The notes under the pieces were generated by a model. That model was not told the origin of the DNA, searched no databases, and saw only the letters and a list, made by a program, of their open reading frames with translations. This document shows positions 47,081-58,119 of a stretch of DNA of 64,000 bases, piece after piece. Each line of letters opens with the position of its first letter. Positions within the stretch are counted from its first letter, which is position 1. The translations under genes were made by a program, and so were the position numbers. Origin of the DNA: Eretmocerus hayati (taxonomy: Eukaryota; Arthropoda; Insecta; Hymenoptera; Aphelinidae); NCBI GenBank assembly GCA_029851415.1, contig CM056743.1, positions 32,132,714 through 32,196,713 on the forward strand, given 5' to 3'.

Positions 47081-48278
47081 GGGGAGAGTGAGGCAAAATT
47101 GGACGGATTTTGCAGTGGGGCTATCTGGCGATACTTGGGGCTAGGCGCGCTATGGGACTTTGAAGGTCAACTATTGAATAGCTCGTGAAAAAATTTTTAG
47201 ACCCCTAGGTCTCAGCGTTCATAGTTATTCTTGGAGTTGAAAAACAAAAATCTGTCCAAATTCGCCCCGAGCTTGGGGGCACTTTCGACAAGGTTTGGGG
47301 GCAAATTTGGACAGCCTTTCAAAATTGAGGTATACGGCATTATTCCCTACCAATTAGAGTCGCATTTGCTCATCAAAACACGTGGTAATAACCCAGAACA
47401 AAGAGGGAAACCTGCCTGAGACTTTTACATCCTCCCATAGCCTGAGCAAGCGGGCCATTTTTGTGTCATTCTTCAGCATTATTGAAATAGGCGTTTCATA
47501 AGTGCACTACCGTCTTCAGCAAATCAGCAATCGACTCGTGGCTTCTAAGAGTCGACTTTCTTTCGTTTTTCTTCACATTGGAGGTATTTATACTCGCCCC
47601 TACGTCAACGATCCAAGGCAATGTCACCGAATGCGAGAATGAAAATGCTTAAATCAAGGACTATCTTGGAACACGTTGAAAGCGACTTCTGACCTCTAAA
47701 CTGACTCCTAAGACGGCCATTGGACATCGTAACTTCACTTTTACACTCATTTTCAATCATCTAACTTTGAAAAATTTGCACAAACGCATACGCTCCTCGA
47801 TACGCACAATTATCCTCGAGAAACACGGACAGGCGATCGGTCGACCGATTCTAGATGGGATTTAGCATTGTCCGAATTCGCCCCCACCAATTCGTCCAAA
47901 AATGCCCCAGGCGTTTTTTTCGCAGAATTGCGATAACTTGGGTCCAAGTGAACCGATTTTGGCCCACGATGGCTCAAAATCTTCGTTTTGTGATCTAGTT
48001 TTGATTCCCAAACGGCAATTAAGCTCGTCCACTTTTGCAGAAGTAGCGTGAATTTTTGCATTTGGAAAATAAACCGCGTGAGGCCCTCGAAAAGCACCCC
48101 TATGTCAGCGTGATCCCAGCGAGTCCCAGTATCGTTTCGGGAGGTCCAACCGGGATGAAAACCATTGTCTGTGATGGTATTAAAAGAGAATTTACGCGGC
48201 AAAAGCCTAGACTCGCCTCCGACCGAGCTATCTCACTTATCCAATTTTGCACCCGTCTAATTTTGCCCCACTCTCCCC
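47081..48278. mobile_element. 1.2 kb TIR element with GGGGAGAGTG ends, TATA-flanked
   Basis: The left end ggggagagtgaggcaaaatt (then ggacgg) pairs with the right end ccgtctaattttgccccac (then tctcccc) with two mismatches. TATA lies outside both ends (47077-47080, 48279-48282), so the target duplication is TA or TATA. Inside, gggggca / tgccccc-type words recur (gcttgggggcactttcgac, ggtttgggggcaaatttgg, attcgcccccaccaattcg). A 130-codon minus-strand frame (47810-48202) spans part of it and is not recognised as a transposase. Probably non-autonomous. Confidence 0.8.
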
Positions 48279-48282
48279 TATA

Positions 48283-50200
48283 GATGTTATAAAAAATTTT
48301 GCTGGTCGCTGAGAAATGCGATTTTAGGTCCCAGCAGGAGCCATCGAGCTTTTATCAAAATCAACACAGGTTTGAATGGGATTGTGCATATTCACAATCA
48401 AGTCATCCTGAGACTTGATTTTTTTGTAAATGCTCGATATCAGATTTTCTCCGAGTATTAACGACAGATTTTGTGCGTATTGGAGGAAAGTACTCGGCTA
48501 TAGTGGTCATGTTTGTTTAGTTGGAATTCTTTTATTATGAGCAAATGTCATGGGAAGTGTTTAAGAGCTAGTCCGATTTGGAACGACGCGACATCCTCTC
48601 CACTGATTTCACAATGAATTAAAGATTCCACAATTTGAAGGATGATTTCAATTTTGAATCAATTAGTATTCGGTGTTGTGATTTTCTGATGAATTATGTT
48701 TGCGGTCGAGGAATCTCTCATTTCCATCTTTCTGACCGTAGAATCATACCCCTCAGATATTGCATCACACAAAATCGTTATTCAAGGTGTGATAAAAAAG
48801 AAGTGCAAAGCATCTACTCTGAGTATCTAGGCAAAAGAATTTAAATGTGACCCTTCTACCACTTACGACACTATTTTGCCACTGTTCTAGTCACCGATAA
48901 AGAAGAGAGTCTCGAAAATTTAACATAAAAAATATTTTAGCTCTCAAATTTTTCGTTGCCCTTATTTTTTCTCACGTTCTTTCAATAAGGTATCGCTTGA
49001 CCAGATATGCAGTGTTACTCATAAGTCATAATTCAATGAATCATGAATATTATACAACAATAGAGTCGAGATAGTCCCACAAAATGAAAATGAATGAAAT
49101 AAAACGAAGGTTCTGGCGGCATTTCCGTTTAGTCTTGGTATTCAGCGTTCACAGTAATCAATAACGTTGCTCTACGCTGTTCAGAAGCCTTTCACGCGAT
49201 CCTTTCAACGGATCTCATAAGAGATTCGTGCAATCTCTTTCTCTTCTCATAATTTGTCAAGGCATTATCGGTGAAGAAGCTCAGCCCGATTCGATCAATC
49301 ATAAAGCGTTATCGAGGATTTTTTTCTTGCGTATTTTCGTAAGATTCTGTCCTGGTAAGAATGGGTATCGGGTTCCAAGGAATCGAGAGCTCTTTTTGAT
49401 CTTGTGAATTGTGATGAAGGCTTGAGTGCTACTCGGTATTTCGATTAAATCTCCCAGTGATCTGACGAATGGTGTTATAATCCATGCAATCATGTCCAGT
49501 GTTATACAACAAAACACAATGGAAATTGGGGGAAATTCTGAAAGATCGAAGGAACGAACGAGGTGACTTCGAGATTTCATCCGTTTGAACGATATACATA
49601 GAAAAACGAGCTGCTTTTTCATGTACATCGTTACATTGCCTTTTTGATCCCAGTTGCTCTGGTTTTTGCTTGTATTCCCATTGCATTCATGAGCGTCGAA
49701 TTGTACGAGGCGTGAAGTCAAGTTCTTAGTAATTAATTTCCCAGCCAAAACTTTGACTGCACAGAGATTTTAACCTGGGACAGGAAAATCTCCAACTCCT
49801 CGTTTTTTCATACTCACCACATATGGAACAAAATGAGTAGTGGCTTTTGACACTTTCATGCTCTCTTTCATGAGAATTATTTTGAGAAGCATTACACTTT
49901 GCATAGGTCAAGCCACCCTAAATGTAGAGCTTTGATTGCTTGATGAGAAGCACCGTGGGCCAGCTCACTCACCCTGGCCAGCCGCCAAGACTGGGCTTCG
50001 TACATGCTGCATCGTGAAATACTGATGATTCGTGCTTTCCATGACCACAATGACGCGCCTTCGCCCAGGAACTCGGCCAGACGGATTATAGTTGTTCACC
50101 GTGACCGCGAGGAGGTACCCTGGTTACAGGTACTCAACAGTGCTTCGACTCATGGAAGCTGACCTGAAGGATCGGTTGTCCACCGCCAGCCCTAGGGTGA
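48283..50200. other. No confident gene; GC-richer patch at 49.94-50.2 kb
   Basis: The 149-codon minus-strand frame at 49299-49748 has no recognised motif. The last 250 bases are GC-richer (gtgggccagctcactcaccc, ccgcgaggaggtaccctgg) and partly resemble 50440-50475 (gacctggttataggc ... cagcgctg), so they may be an unrelated dispersed repeat into or beside which the following MITE landed. Confidence 0.35.
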
Positions 50201-50202
50201 TG

Positions 50203-50428
50203 ACAGACAACGCGTCACAGCGAGAATCTCACGACGCGACATCACCCGAAATGACACTAAATTGATTCCTGCGAACCCAACCATCGATGAATTTGATTCC
50301 TTTCTATAATTTATGACTGGTACTGTCAAAATGAATTAATCCATTGATGGTTGGGTTCGCAGGAATCAATTTAGTATCGTGTCGGACAATGTCGCGTCGT
50401 GAGATTCTCGTTGTGACGCGTTGTCTGT
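50203..50428. mobile_element. 226-bp MITE with arms of about 85 bp
   Basis: The left arm acagacaacgcgtcacagcg ... gattcctgcgaacccaacca and the right arm tggttgggttcgcaggaatc ... gtgacgcgttgtctgt are reverse complements with few differences. The short centre is AT-rich (ttctataatttatgactgg). Direct flanking duplications are not obvious, so the superfamily is not assigned. A recent-looking hairpin element. Confidence 0.85.
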
Positions 50429-50559
50429 AATAAAAGAGTGACCTGGTTATAGGCATATACAAACAGCGCTGTGCGCATCGCAGAGGCGTGCCTCAGATAT
50501 TGCTGAAGAGTGATTTGGTTGAGAAAATTTCAAGTTAATTGCCTCCCCGGATTTTTGTG

Positions 50560-51790
50560 TCAATAGCTTGTGGCTCGATTCCTTGTGGTTCCCTCGTTAG
50601 CGTACTTTTCTTAGGAGGGGGAGTGGTGAGTATGTGAATTTGGAAGTTTGGGGTTTTGTTACCCTCCTGAAATTTAGATTTGAAAATTACCTAGTAGTCA
50701 CTTCTAGTCACCAAAGTGTTCAGCTCGAGACACAGCGGGTTTGTGGATTTGGGAGCTTGGGGTTTTCTTGACTTCCTAAGATTTGTGTATGGAAGTCACC
50801 CTTCTACTTCTCACCACCAGAGTACTCAACTCGAGGGCGAGCAGGTTTGTGGGTTTGATTTAAGATCACCCTCCCACTTCTAGCGACCGGAATAACGAAC
50901 TTGAAAAGGAGCGGACTTGAAGGTTAGCGAGCTTGGATCTTTCTTGCTTTTCTAGGATTTGGGTAGGAGAGTCACCAAACTTGAGAGGGAGTGGATTCGT
51001 GGATTTGGTTGCTAGGGGTTTTGTTGCATTACTAGATTTTTTTTTTTTTTTGGAGAGCACCCTGTCATTTCTAGTCACCAATATACTGAACTGAAAAAGG
51101 GAGTGTGCTCGTGGGTTAGGTAACTTGGAGTTTCCTTGCTTTCCTAGAACGTGGGTAAGGGAGTCACCCATTCACTTCTCACCGCCAGAGTACTCAACTT
51201 GAGATGGAGCGGGTTTGCGGATTTGGGAGTTTGGGGCTATGTTGCTTTCCTAGGTTTTGGGGGTGAATATCACCCCGCCACTTCAAGTCATCAAAATATT
51301 TAACTCGGAAAAGAGTGAGATTGTGGGTTCGGAAGCTTGGGGTTTTGTTGCCTTCGTGGGATTTGGAGTTAAGAATCACCCTATCACTCCTAGTAACCAA
51401 AATATGCGACTCAAAAGGGATCGGGATTTTCGGTAAGTGAGATGGAGGTTTCCTTGCCTCCGTAAGATTTGGATACGGATTCACTCATTCACTTCTCATC
51501 GCCAAAGTAGTCAACTCAAGAGCGAGCAAGTTTGCGGATTTGGTCCGAAATTCATCCGTACACTTCTAGTCACCGGAGTACTTAAGTCGAGACGGAGCGG
51601 CCTCGTGGTTTTAGGAGCTTGGAGTTTCGTTGATTGACTAAGTTTTGAGTTTGGAAATCACCCTCCCACTCCTAGTCAAGAGAATATTCAACTTCACAGG
51701 GAGCGGGATATTGGATTTGTGAGGTTGAGTTTCTGTTGCTCTTCTGGGTTTCGGAATCGAGAATCACTTCCTCATATTGTTTTCAGATTG
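50560..51790. repeat. Satellite of about 107-bp units, roughly 11 copies
   Basis: The landmark gcttggggttttgttgcctt and variants occur near 50645, 50752, 50930, 51010, 51122, 51229, 51334, 51442, 51618 and 51720. Regular neighbours are 105-108 bases apart and the others are shortened by deletions. Each unit also contains cacttctagtcaccaaa and agggagcgggtttgtgg. Two minus-strand frames (50866-51171 and 51194-51484) are translations of the repeat: they share LVTRNDRV/LVTRSDRV and GKQ-SKLPNP phrases. Since 107 is not a multiple of three, they do not form a repeat protein. Confidence 0.85.
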
Positions 51791-52890
51791 CTCAACTATA
51801 GTGGAAGTTACTTCAGAGTCATCAATCTCACCTTCTGAATCATATCAGGGAACTCCTCAAAAAAAGTCACAAGACTTGAAGTTACCATTTCCCCACCCGC
51901 TATCTCAGACAAGCTCTCTTGGATTCGGGAAATTCGAATTCCTCATCCCAATTCCCTGATCAGCAACTCCGAAAACTCCTGAGCAGTTTTCAGTAATATT
52001 GGTCACGCTATTTCGAGTCTACTATCTCAGATTCAAATATATCGATAATCTGAATCGATATTCGTGATCAGCGACCCCCGTTTACCCTCAAATACAGAGT
52101 TTCAACCTAAAATATGCAGATTGTTATTTGGATCAGAGCCCCATCGCGATTCTCCGCTATTTCTACGCATTTTCCACGATTCTCTCAGCTCGGATCTGGT
52201 TTCATCAAGCCAAAATAAGTATAGAAAAATGAGAAAGGTCACAATAACAGATATGTACTCTTTTAAAGGGAAATTTCTTCTAAAATTGCATTTTTTGTTT
52301 CAATTTGCCAATTAAGAATGGGAAACAGCATTTCAGAGACTTTTCATCAATGCCATTGTATAGAACATCCTCAAAAATAGGGGGTGAGAGTTTTTTCTAT
52401 AGTAGCACTTGATTATTCCATTCTATTTCACAAGCTTGGAAAATGATGGAAAATTTCACCGACTTGAGACTTGTTGGATCATAGAAACTAGGGATGGAAC
52501 TTTCGCTCATTCGAATATTTGCGGATATTTTGAATTATGCTGGATTCGAGACGATTGATCTTTATATACAATTTTTGCCCAGTACCGATATCCGGATATC
52601 CGAAAATTATCCGGATAATTTGTAGATAGTCCCAGTCCTAACAGGAACCAGAGGGTGGAAGGATGAAAGTTCCACCGGTAGCGCTCGTCACACTAAACGT
52701 ATCAGCTGAATTATCAATTTATATTACTCCTATTCAGATATCTTGGTTTCTTTGAGAACTCTATTCTGTTCAAAAATGTTGCGTTGGTTTTGGGAGAAAA
52801 ATGTTTTCAAATAATTTTTTCGATCGGCTGTGTGTAAAACACTGCTTCACACACGGCACTTTTCGTTCACTTGACGACCAGTCCATCGAA
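51791..52890. other. No gene seen
   Basis: AT-rich non-coding sequence with a palindromic patch gatatccggatatccg near 52588. Short frames only. Confidence 0.4.
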
Positions 52891-52894
52891 ATAG

Positions 52895-53165
52895 TATATT
52901 TCGCACCGAGTTCATGAGGTTGTAGCTCGCTTCTGAGCGATCGGATTTCGGCCCGAGCCGGAGGCGAGGGTTGAAATGATCGCTCGGAAGCGGGGAACCT
53001 CATGTGCGAGGCGCGAAAGTTATTTTTCGCAATTTTGTAGGCACCCAAACATCGGAAAATTGCGAAAAACGTATTTCGACACTCGGGTGCAATTTGCTCA
53101 ACTCGTGATAGTTCCTATACCCTCGCCAAGGCTTGGGCCGAAAACAATTACTCGGAAGGCAAAAG
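52895..53165. mobile_element. Palindromic GAGGTT...AACCTC repeat, copy 2
   Basis: catgaggttgtagctcgctt/aagcggggaacctcatg and ctgagcgatcgg/atgatcgctcgg pair across a centre reading ggcccgagccggaggcgagg. The outer sequence tttcgcaccgag/gaggcgcgaaa also pairs. A second hairpin follows directly (ttttcgcaattttg ... gaaaattgcgaaaa, 53035-53072), then a third partial one (ctcgccaaggcttgggccg, 53122 on). Same family and order of parts as 18675-18850. Confidence 0.7.
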
Positions 53166-56100
53166 CAAACTTCCCAACCTTGTATCGAAATGAGCTATTT
53201 AAAGTAATTAAAGATTCTCGAGTATCCTCATTATCCTCAGCTGAATATCGATCCTGGAAATGTAAACTTTAAACATCAATTCTCTCAAATAATCAAATCA
53301 ATGATCTCATATTTGCTTATATTTCACAAACTCTCCTGTCAAAATTACGCAAGCCAACTAAAATACCATAAAATCTTATCCACAGCACGCAATAACCAAA
53401 CGCACGTGTTCGCCCTACAACCTCCCATATATAGGGCAAAAAAGGGTTTCAAAATGATTCTCCATATGGCACGTACATAGCAATCCATGCCAGTAGAAAT
53501 CTATATAGATATCCAAGACAATCGGCGTCATCTGTTTAAAAATCTGCCCCGAGGCTCTCCCTATACCATCCATTGGAATCTTTTCGTCACGCGATATATC
53601 GGACCCTCATCAGCATACGCTTTCTCAATAGTCTTTTCTCATACTAATTCATCGATGTTCATCTTCCTCCCTCGCGAAGGTCACATATCAAATTTCATGC
53701 TTATACATATAATATAGAATAAGAGTGAGAGTAAAAGACCCCATATGGAATGAAACAACATATTGCGAAAGTAGTAGAATGTTATATAGAATGTAAAGGG
53801 ATACGTGAGAGCTATAACGAAAAGAAAGGGTAAAAGATCTTTCAGGGTTGCTCATATGCATACATAAGTAAGTAATAATGAGAGACTTGAAAGAAAGGGT
53901 AGGAAGTTTGGAGAGTCTACATATGTGATGGCAAATAAAATGACCGGAAGCAACCACGTCGCAAATCCGGGCTTAAAGATGTACTGAGAGTGATGTACCT
54001 ACTCCGCCCTCAACATCAAGGACGAGTTTTGACTTATATTATTTGGACTCCTTCTCGCTTTCTATTTCATGACCGGACGCTTTTTTTCATGCAGTGTTTG
54101 AGGGTATTGTTATAAAAATTTTTTTGGGGTATTTCTTGTGATGGGTTGGGTTGAAAGTGAGTACACACCTGTGATGTGTAGTATAGATATTTGAGGTGTT
54201 CCGTATTCAGGCATTTATCAGGGTATAAGTTGAGACAGACTGGTTTGCAGATTGTAGATGTAATGTAATCCGAAGGTTGCGAAATTTTTGAGTGGATAAC
54301 CGACAGGTGGCTGACCTGTGATGATGATGATGCATTGTTGTAAGTAAAAATTAGGGGTTGTAGAGGTTATGTTGAAACGGGTTGTAACCAGCAGTTGACG
54401 AGATTATGTAAGAATCTGTAAGGGATGTAGTGTAGATGCTGAATCCTGATGGAAAAAAATGTATAAAGTGTTTCTGAAACTGATGACATAATTTTAGACG
54501 TTAGGTGTACAACAGCAGAATTTTGGGAATTTTTTCTTCTCCTTACTAACATGAACATGTCGCCTTTGGACACGATTATAGGATTTCCGTAATGAACAGA
54601 TCGGAAAAGATACATTCACACCTTGTTGCTTGCAAGCCCATTCCAGGCCCTGGATCCAAGGACATCTCTGACCCAGTGCTCAAAATAGGCTCACGCCGTC
54701 AATATGGGAAGAAACTATTTATGAAGTGATTTTACGTGAAATAATCGGAATACAAAAAATTTCCCCAACTTTTCTACTTACTTTTTGATTCGTTTTTGTA
54801 GCTCAAAACATACAATTCGGTGCATTCCTGGGACGGACAAACATTTATGGATGCAGGTAATAAGTACAACTCTATTTTGACTTAGAAAGGAGGATGTATT
54901 TTGTCGCAGCCTCAAAATGCGATAAGATGTAGGAAGGTTACATATTTTATAGGATTCACCTGGAAACCAAGTACCAAGAAAACCTTTTCCCTGCCGAAGG
55001 CGTACACGCATGGAGTATTTTGTAAGAATTTTTCTCTCAATTTTCTCTCACTTTTCACCAATTTTGAGAATGTGAACTATAATGTGGAGGTCAATCATGT
55101 CACAAGGAATATAGTCATCAGAATGTTTTTTTTGCTCCGGAAAAGGTGCTTGGCATTTTGAGGTCATCTGTGGTTTCATCGAGTAAAACAGTGAGAAACC
55201 CAAAATATCAATTACTCAAAAAGCCATTTTTCATTCTCTGAATATGTGATAACTGATGTAAAATTTCGCGTTCTTTCCAAAAGAAATGGTTCCGCATAGA
55301 ATTGATTTTACAAAGTAGTCATTTTGAAGAAAACTTTTCAAGCTTCCCAATGGAATGGTGCCCGAATCCTGAGACTCGTCCATATCTATGCCAGCTAATC
55401 TCTGGAGTGGAAATATTCTAAGAAGGTTTTCGTTAAGTGAACTCATGACGATGAGGCAATGTCGACAATGTTTTAGGAACGTTGAAACTACACAGACGAT
55501 GATCGCAAGCATTGGTTGCTAGTTTCCCAACATTGGAGTCGTTGGTTGAATTGTTAATGGAACAAAATGTCCTATTATCCGAAATGGACTAACGCGCTCA
55601 ATTATCGTATCTTTGTGCCAATTTTGACTTTTGCCTTGGTTCAGCTCAGAAAAATTTATTTGAGGTGCAAAATTCAGTTGTTGCGCCCAATTACATCGAG
55701 AATTACATACATTTACCATTTTGATTTGAGATTGAAACTTTTCAATGAATCTGAATATTCATATTCCATCAAGATCATTTGAAATCACTGATGATTCATG
55801 ACCGGAAATACAAGTGGGGTCATCGCATCAAACATGGTTGCTGAATGTAATAGGTGTTGATTGAATCTTGCAAGAAATGTTTTAAAAATATCGAATCACG
55901 CAATAGAATATCTAATTCCATCAGTCCGTGCGATAACTGGACTGATAGATATGCCATGTTCTGTGACCTCAAGATTCTCTCGACAATGCATCCAGTTTAA
56001 TTTTCTTGATGTCATTTAGCTAACATAGTTAGGGGCCATATAAAATTTTACGGAAAAGTTACGATCACCATTGTTTAGAGTTGACCAAAGTGATTGAAAA

Positions 56101-57440
56101 AAATTCAATATGAGTCCTCGTTTTAAATATAAATTGATAATTTCAACTGTAAAAAATCTCGAAAGTTACTCAACATTTCGTTCAACTCGTGAGTAGTTCA
56201 GATTTAAATTGTCACAGAATCATTGTAAGAATAAATATTTCTTGAGGTATTGACAACTCACCTTGGATCAACGGTATCACATAGATCAAATATCTCTTAG
56301 AGTCAAAAATGAGATTGAGTATTTGGCTCGGTTTGGATCAGGAATCGGTACCATTCAGATTATAATTTTGCCATTCACATGCACGAATAACACTGTTCAC
56401 ATTGATTTCTGACTGGAAGACGACAAAAATGAGACTTGAGACTGACTTATGACGACTTCTTAAGAAGTCTATACAAAATAGGATGTATCAGCAAAGATAT
56501 AGAAGCAAATAGATTTCGCCGTAGAGCACTAGACTATTTCTTGAACAAACTATTGATGTATCCTGATACTTTTCTAAGGTTATAAAGCCCTCTAACCTTG
56601 TTAAACCATTTCCAAAAATTCCTAGCTTGCATCCCATATCAGTTTTTAGACCTTGCAATACCGAAAAGAAAAAAATTCGGCCATTCATCCCTACATTCTC
56701 ACTTACATGTCCATGATCTATGGATCCTGTGACTGTAAAGAAAGAATGTATCGACATGGATACATTCTACTTCTCTCATAGGCGAGGAAAAAGGATTTCC
56801 TCTGCGCTCTATTTTTTCTTCACTCATTTTCACGACTCTTTCTCAACCTGTCTAAAAACTCACGCAGCCCAGTACAAGGTCATACTAAAAACTTCAACGT
56901 CCACTTTTACAACTTAGATCTTCCAACCCTCGTATCCTTGAGAAAATTAGCTGAAATTTTCGTATCTGAACGGACTTTCGATGCTACATATCTCACAAAG
57001 TGTAAAGAAGCAAACCCCGACAGATTCTTTCCTTCCGCTTTACAATATAGCACCTTTTTTGGATCATCCCACCGTTTAAAATGAAGGATATGCACAAAAA
57101 TGTGAACCAGACGGTCGACATAAGGTGATGGTGCTCTCACTCTACTCGTAGGAGGGCAAAATACATTATAACACTGTCCGAAAGGATAACAGGAAGAGCA
57201 GCGAAAGAGGTAAGGTGTATATAAGGTATGTTGAGAAAGAGCGCATTGCGTGCGTGACCTCGGAATACTTTGCTTCTTTGCTTTGTATAAAGACCAAGGA
57301 CACGAAAAATTGTATATACCTTGTGTGTATATCTATGTGGATCTTTTAGGGTGGTTTGGTGTGCTCTTCTTAATTACGTAAGAGTTGAGACAGACAAAAA
57401 AGTTTTTCTCGTCCAAACCTTTCCAGATTCTGCCGCTCTA
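53166..57440. other. No confident gene
   Basis: AT-rich non-coding sequence with many 60-93 codon frames lacking motifs. A TATA-like catatatagggcaaaaaagg lies near 53426, upstream of an unrecognised 76-codon frame (53487-53717). A short gatgatgatgatg run occurs near 54322. No array, TIR element or RNA gene was seen. Confidence 0.35.
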
Positions 57441-57908
57441 TTAAGAAAAAAAAGAAAAAAAATGAAAAAGGTTTTGGGTGGGTGAATAAGGATCGTTGCT
57501 GCTGGTGGTCCTTATTAGTACAGTAGTGCAGAGTGACCGGAGTACCCCGCCGAGGAAGAAAAGCGCGAGAGTTTTTCTTGAGCGAAAGATGATTTTTTTA
57601 TATTTCAGTTGTTTTTTGTAAGGTGGAGGGCGTGACTTTCCATGCGGGTGTCTCCTTCCGGACAAGTGGAATTTTACTTCTGAAGGATTTAGAGTCACGG
57701 TGGAAAATACTTGGAGATTTTTTTTCATCCCTTCATTCATCACTTCAATTTGGAAAATATTTGGAAGATTCAAGTGATTGAAAATTATAAGAAATAGCGG
57801 TATTGTTCGTTTCTCAAGAAAGGATAAAAGCAACGAATGAAACTGGCACGGAAACTCCATGTATGTTTCCTCATCTGAGACCTCACTCAACTCTGTGTCG
57901 TACAGCAT
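57441..57908 (-). CDS. Longest open frame in the window (155 codons), unrecognised
   Basis: The minus-strand frame begins MLYDTELSEVSDEETYMEF, an acidic start, then has a Leu/Ile/Phe-rich middle (SLLLSFLEKRTIPLFLIIF), a basic patch (SGRRHPHGKSRPPPYKKQLKYKK), and a Phe-rich end (LFHFFSFFS) from an A-rich plus strand. No domain, signal peptide or family is recognised, and no conserved neighbour suggests a function. Chance open frames of this size are expected in 64 kb. Low confidence that it is a gene. Confidence 0.12.
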   Translation of the reverse strand: MLYDTELSEVSDEETYMEFPCQFHSLLLSFLEKRTIPLFLIIFNHLNLPNIFQIEVMNEGMKKNLQVFSTVTLNPSEVKFHLSGRRHPHGKSRPPPYKKQLKYKKIIFRSRKTLALFFLGGVLRSLCTTVLIRTTSSNDPYSPTQNLFHFFSFFS

Positions 57909-57951
57909 GTTACTGTGTGATATGGATTGGTTTTTCAGATTGAATTAGGTT

Positions 57952-58119
57952 TTAATATACGTTTGCTGCGGCGGGGCCCGCCGGTGGGCTCCGCGTGTCT
58001 TTCCCCCGGTACTGAGAATTTGGGCCTTATGGAGAATAATATTGGCCGGGGTCCAGCGGTGGGTCCCGCCGCACCTGGGGAATGATCACCCAAATCAGCC
58101 TCCGCAGCGAACGTGTTAA
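57952..58119. mobile_element. Compact TTAA-flanked piggyBac-like MITE
   Basis: TTAA at 57952-57955 is followed by tatacgtttgctgcggcggg; on the opposite strand TTAA at 58116-58119 is followed by cacgttcgctgcggagg. Inside are two near-palindromes, gggcccgccggtgggctcc and gggtccagcggtgggtccc, separated by an AT-richer middle. TTAA target duplication and short GC-rich TIRs are the hallmark of piggyBac-type elements. Three diverged relatives lie at 25531, 42925 and 44440. The length rules out a transposase. Confidence 0.75.

Noticed and set aside
49299..49748. 149-codon minus-strand frame as a gene
   Set aside because: No recognised motif, biased Ile/Ser/Arg content and an overlapping 85-codon frame in another phase; a chance frame is the simpler explanation.
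50866..51484. Two minus-strand frames of about 100 codons with shared phrases
   Set aside because: They are translations of the 107-bp satellite, which does not preserve frame from unit to unit.
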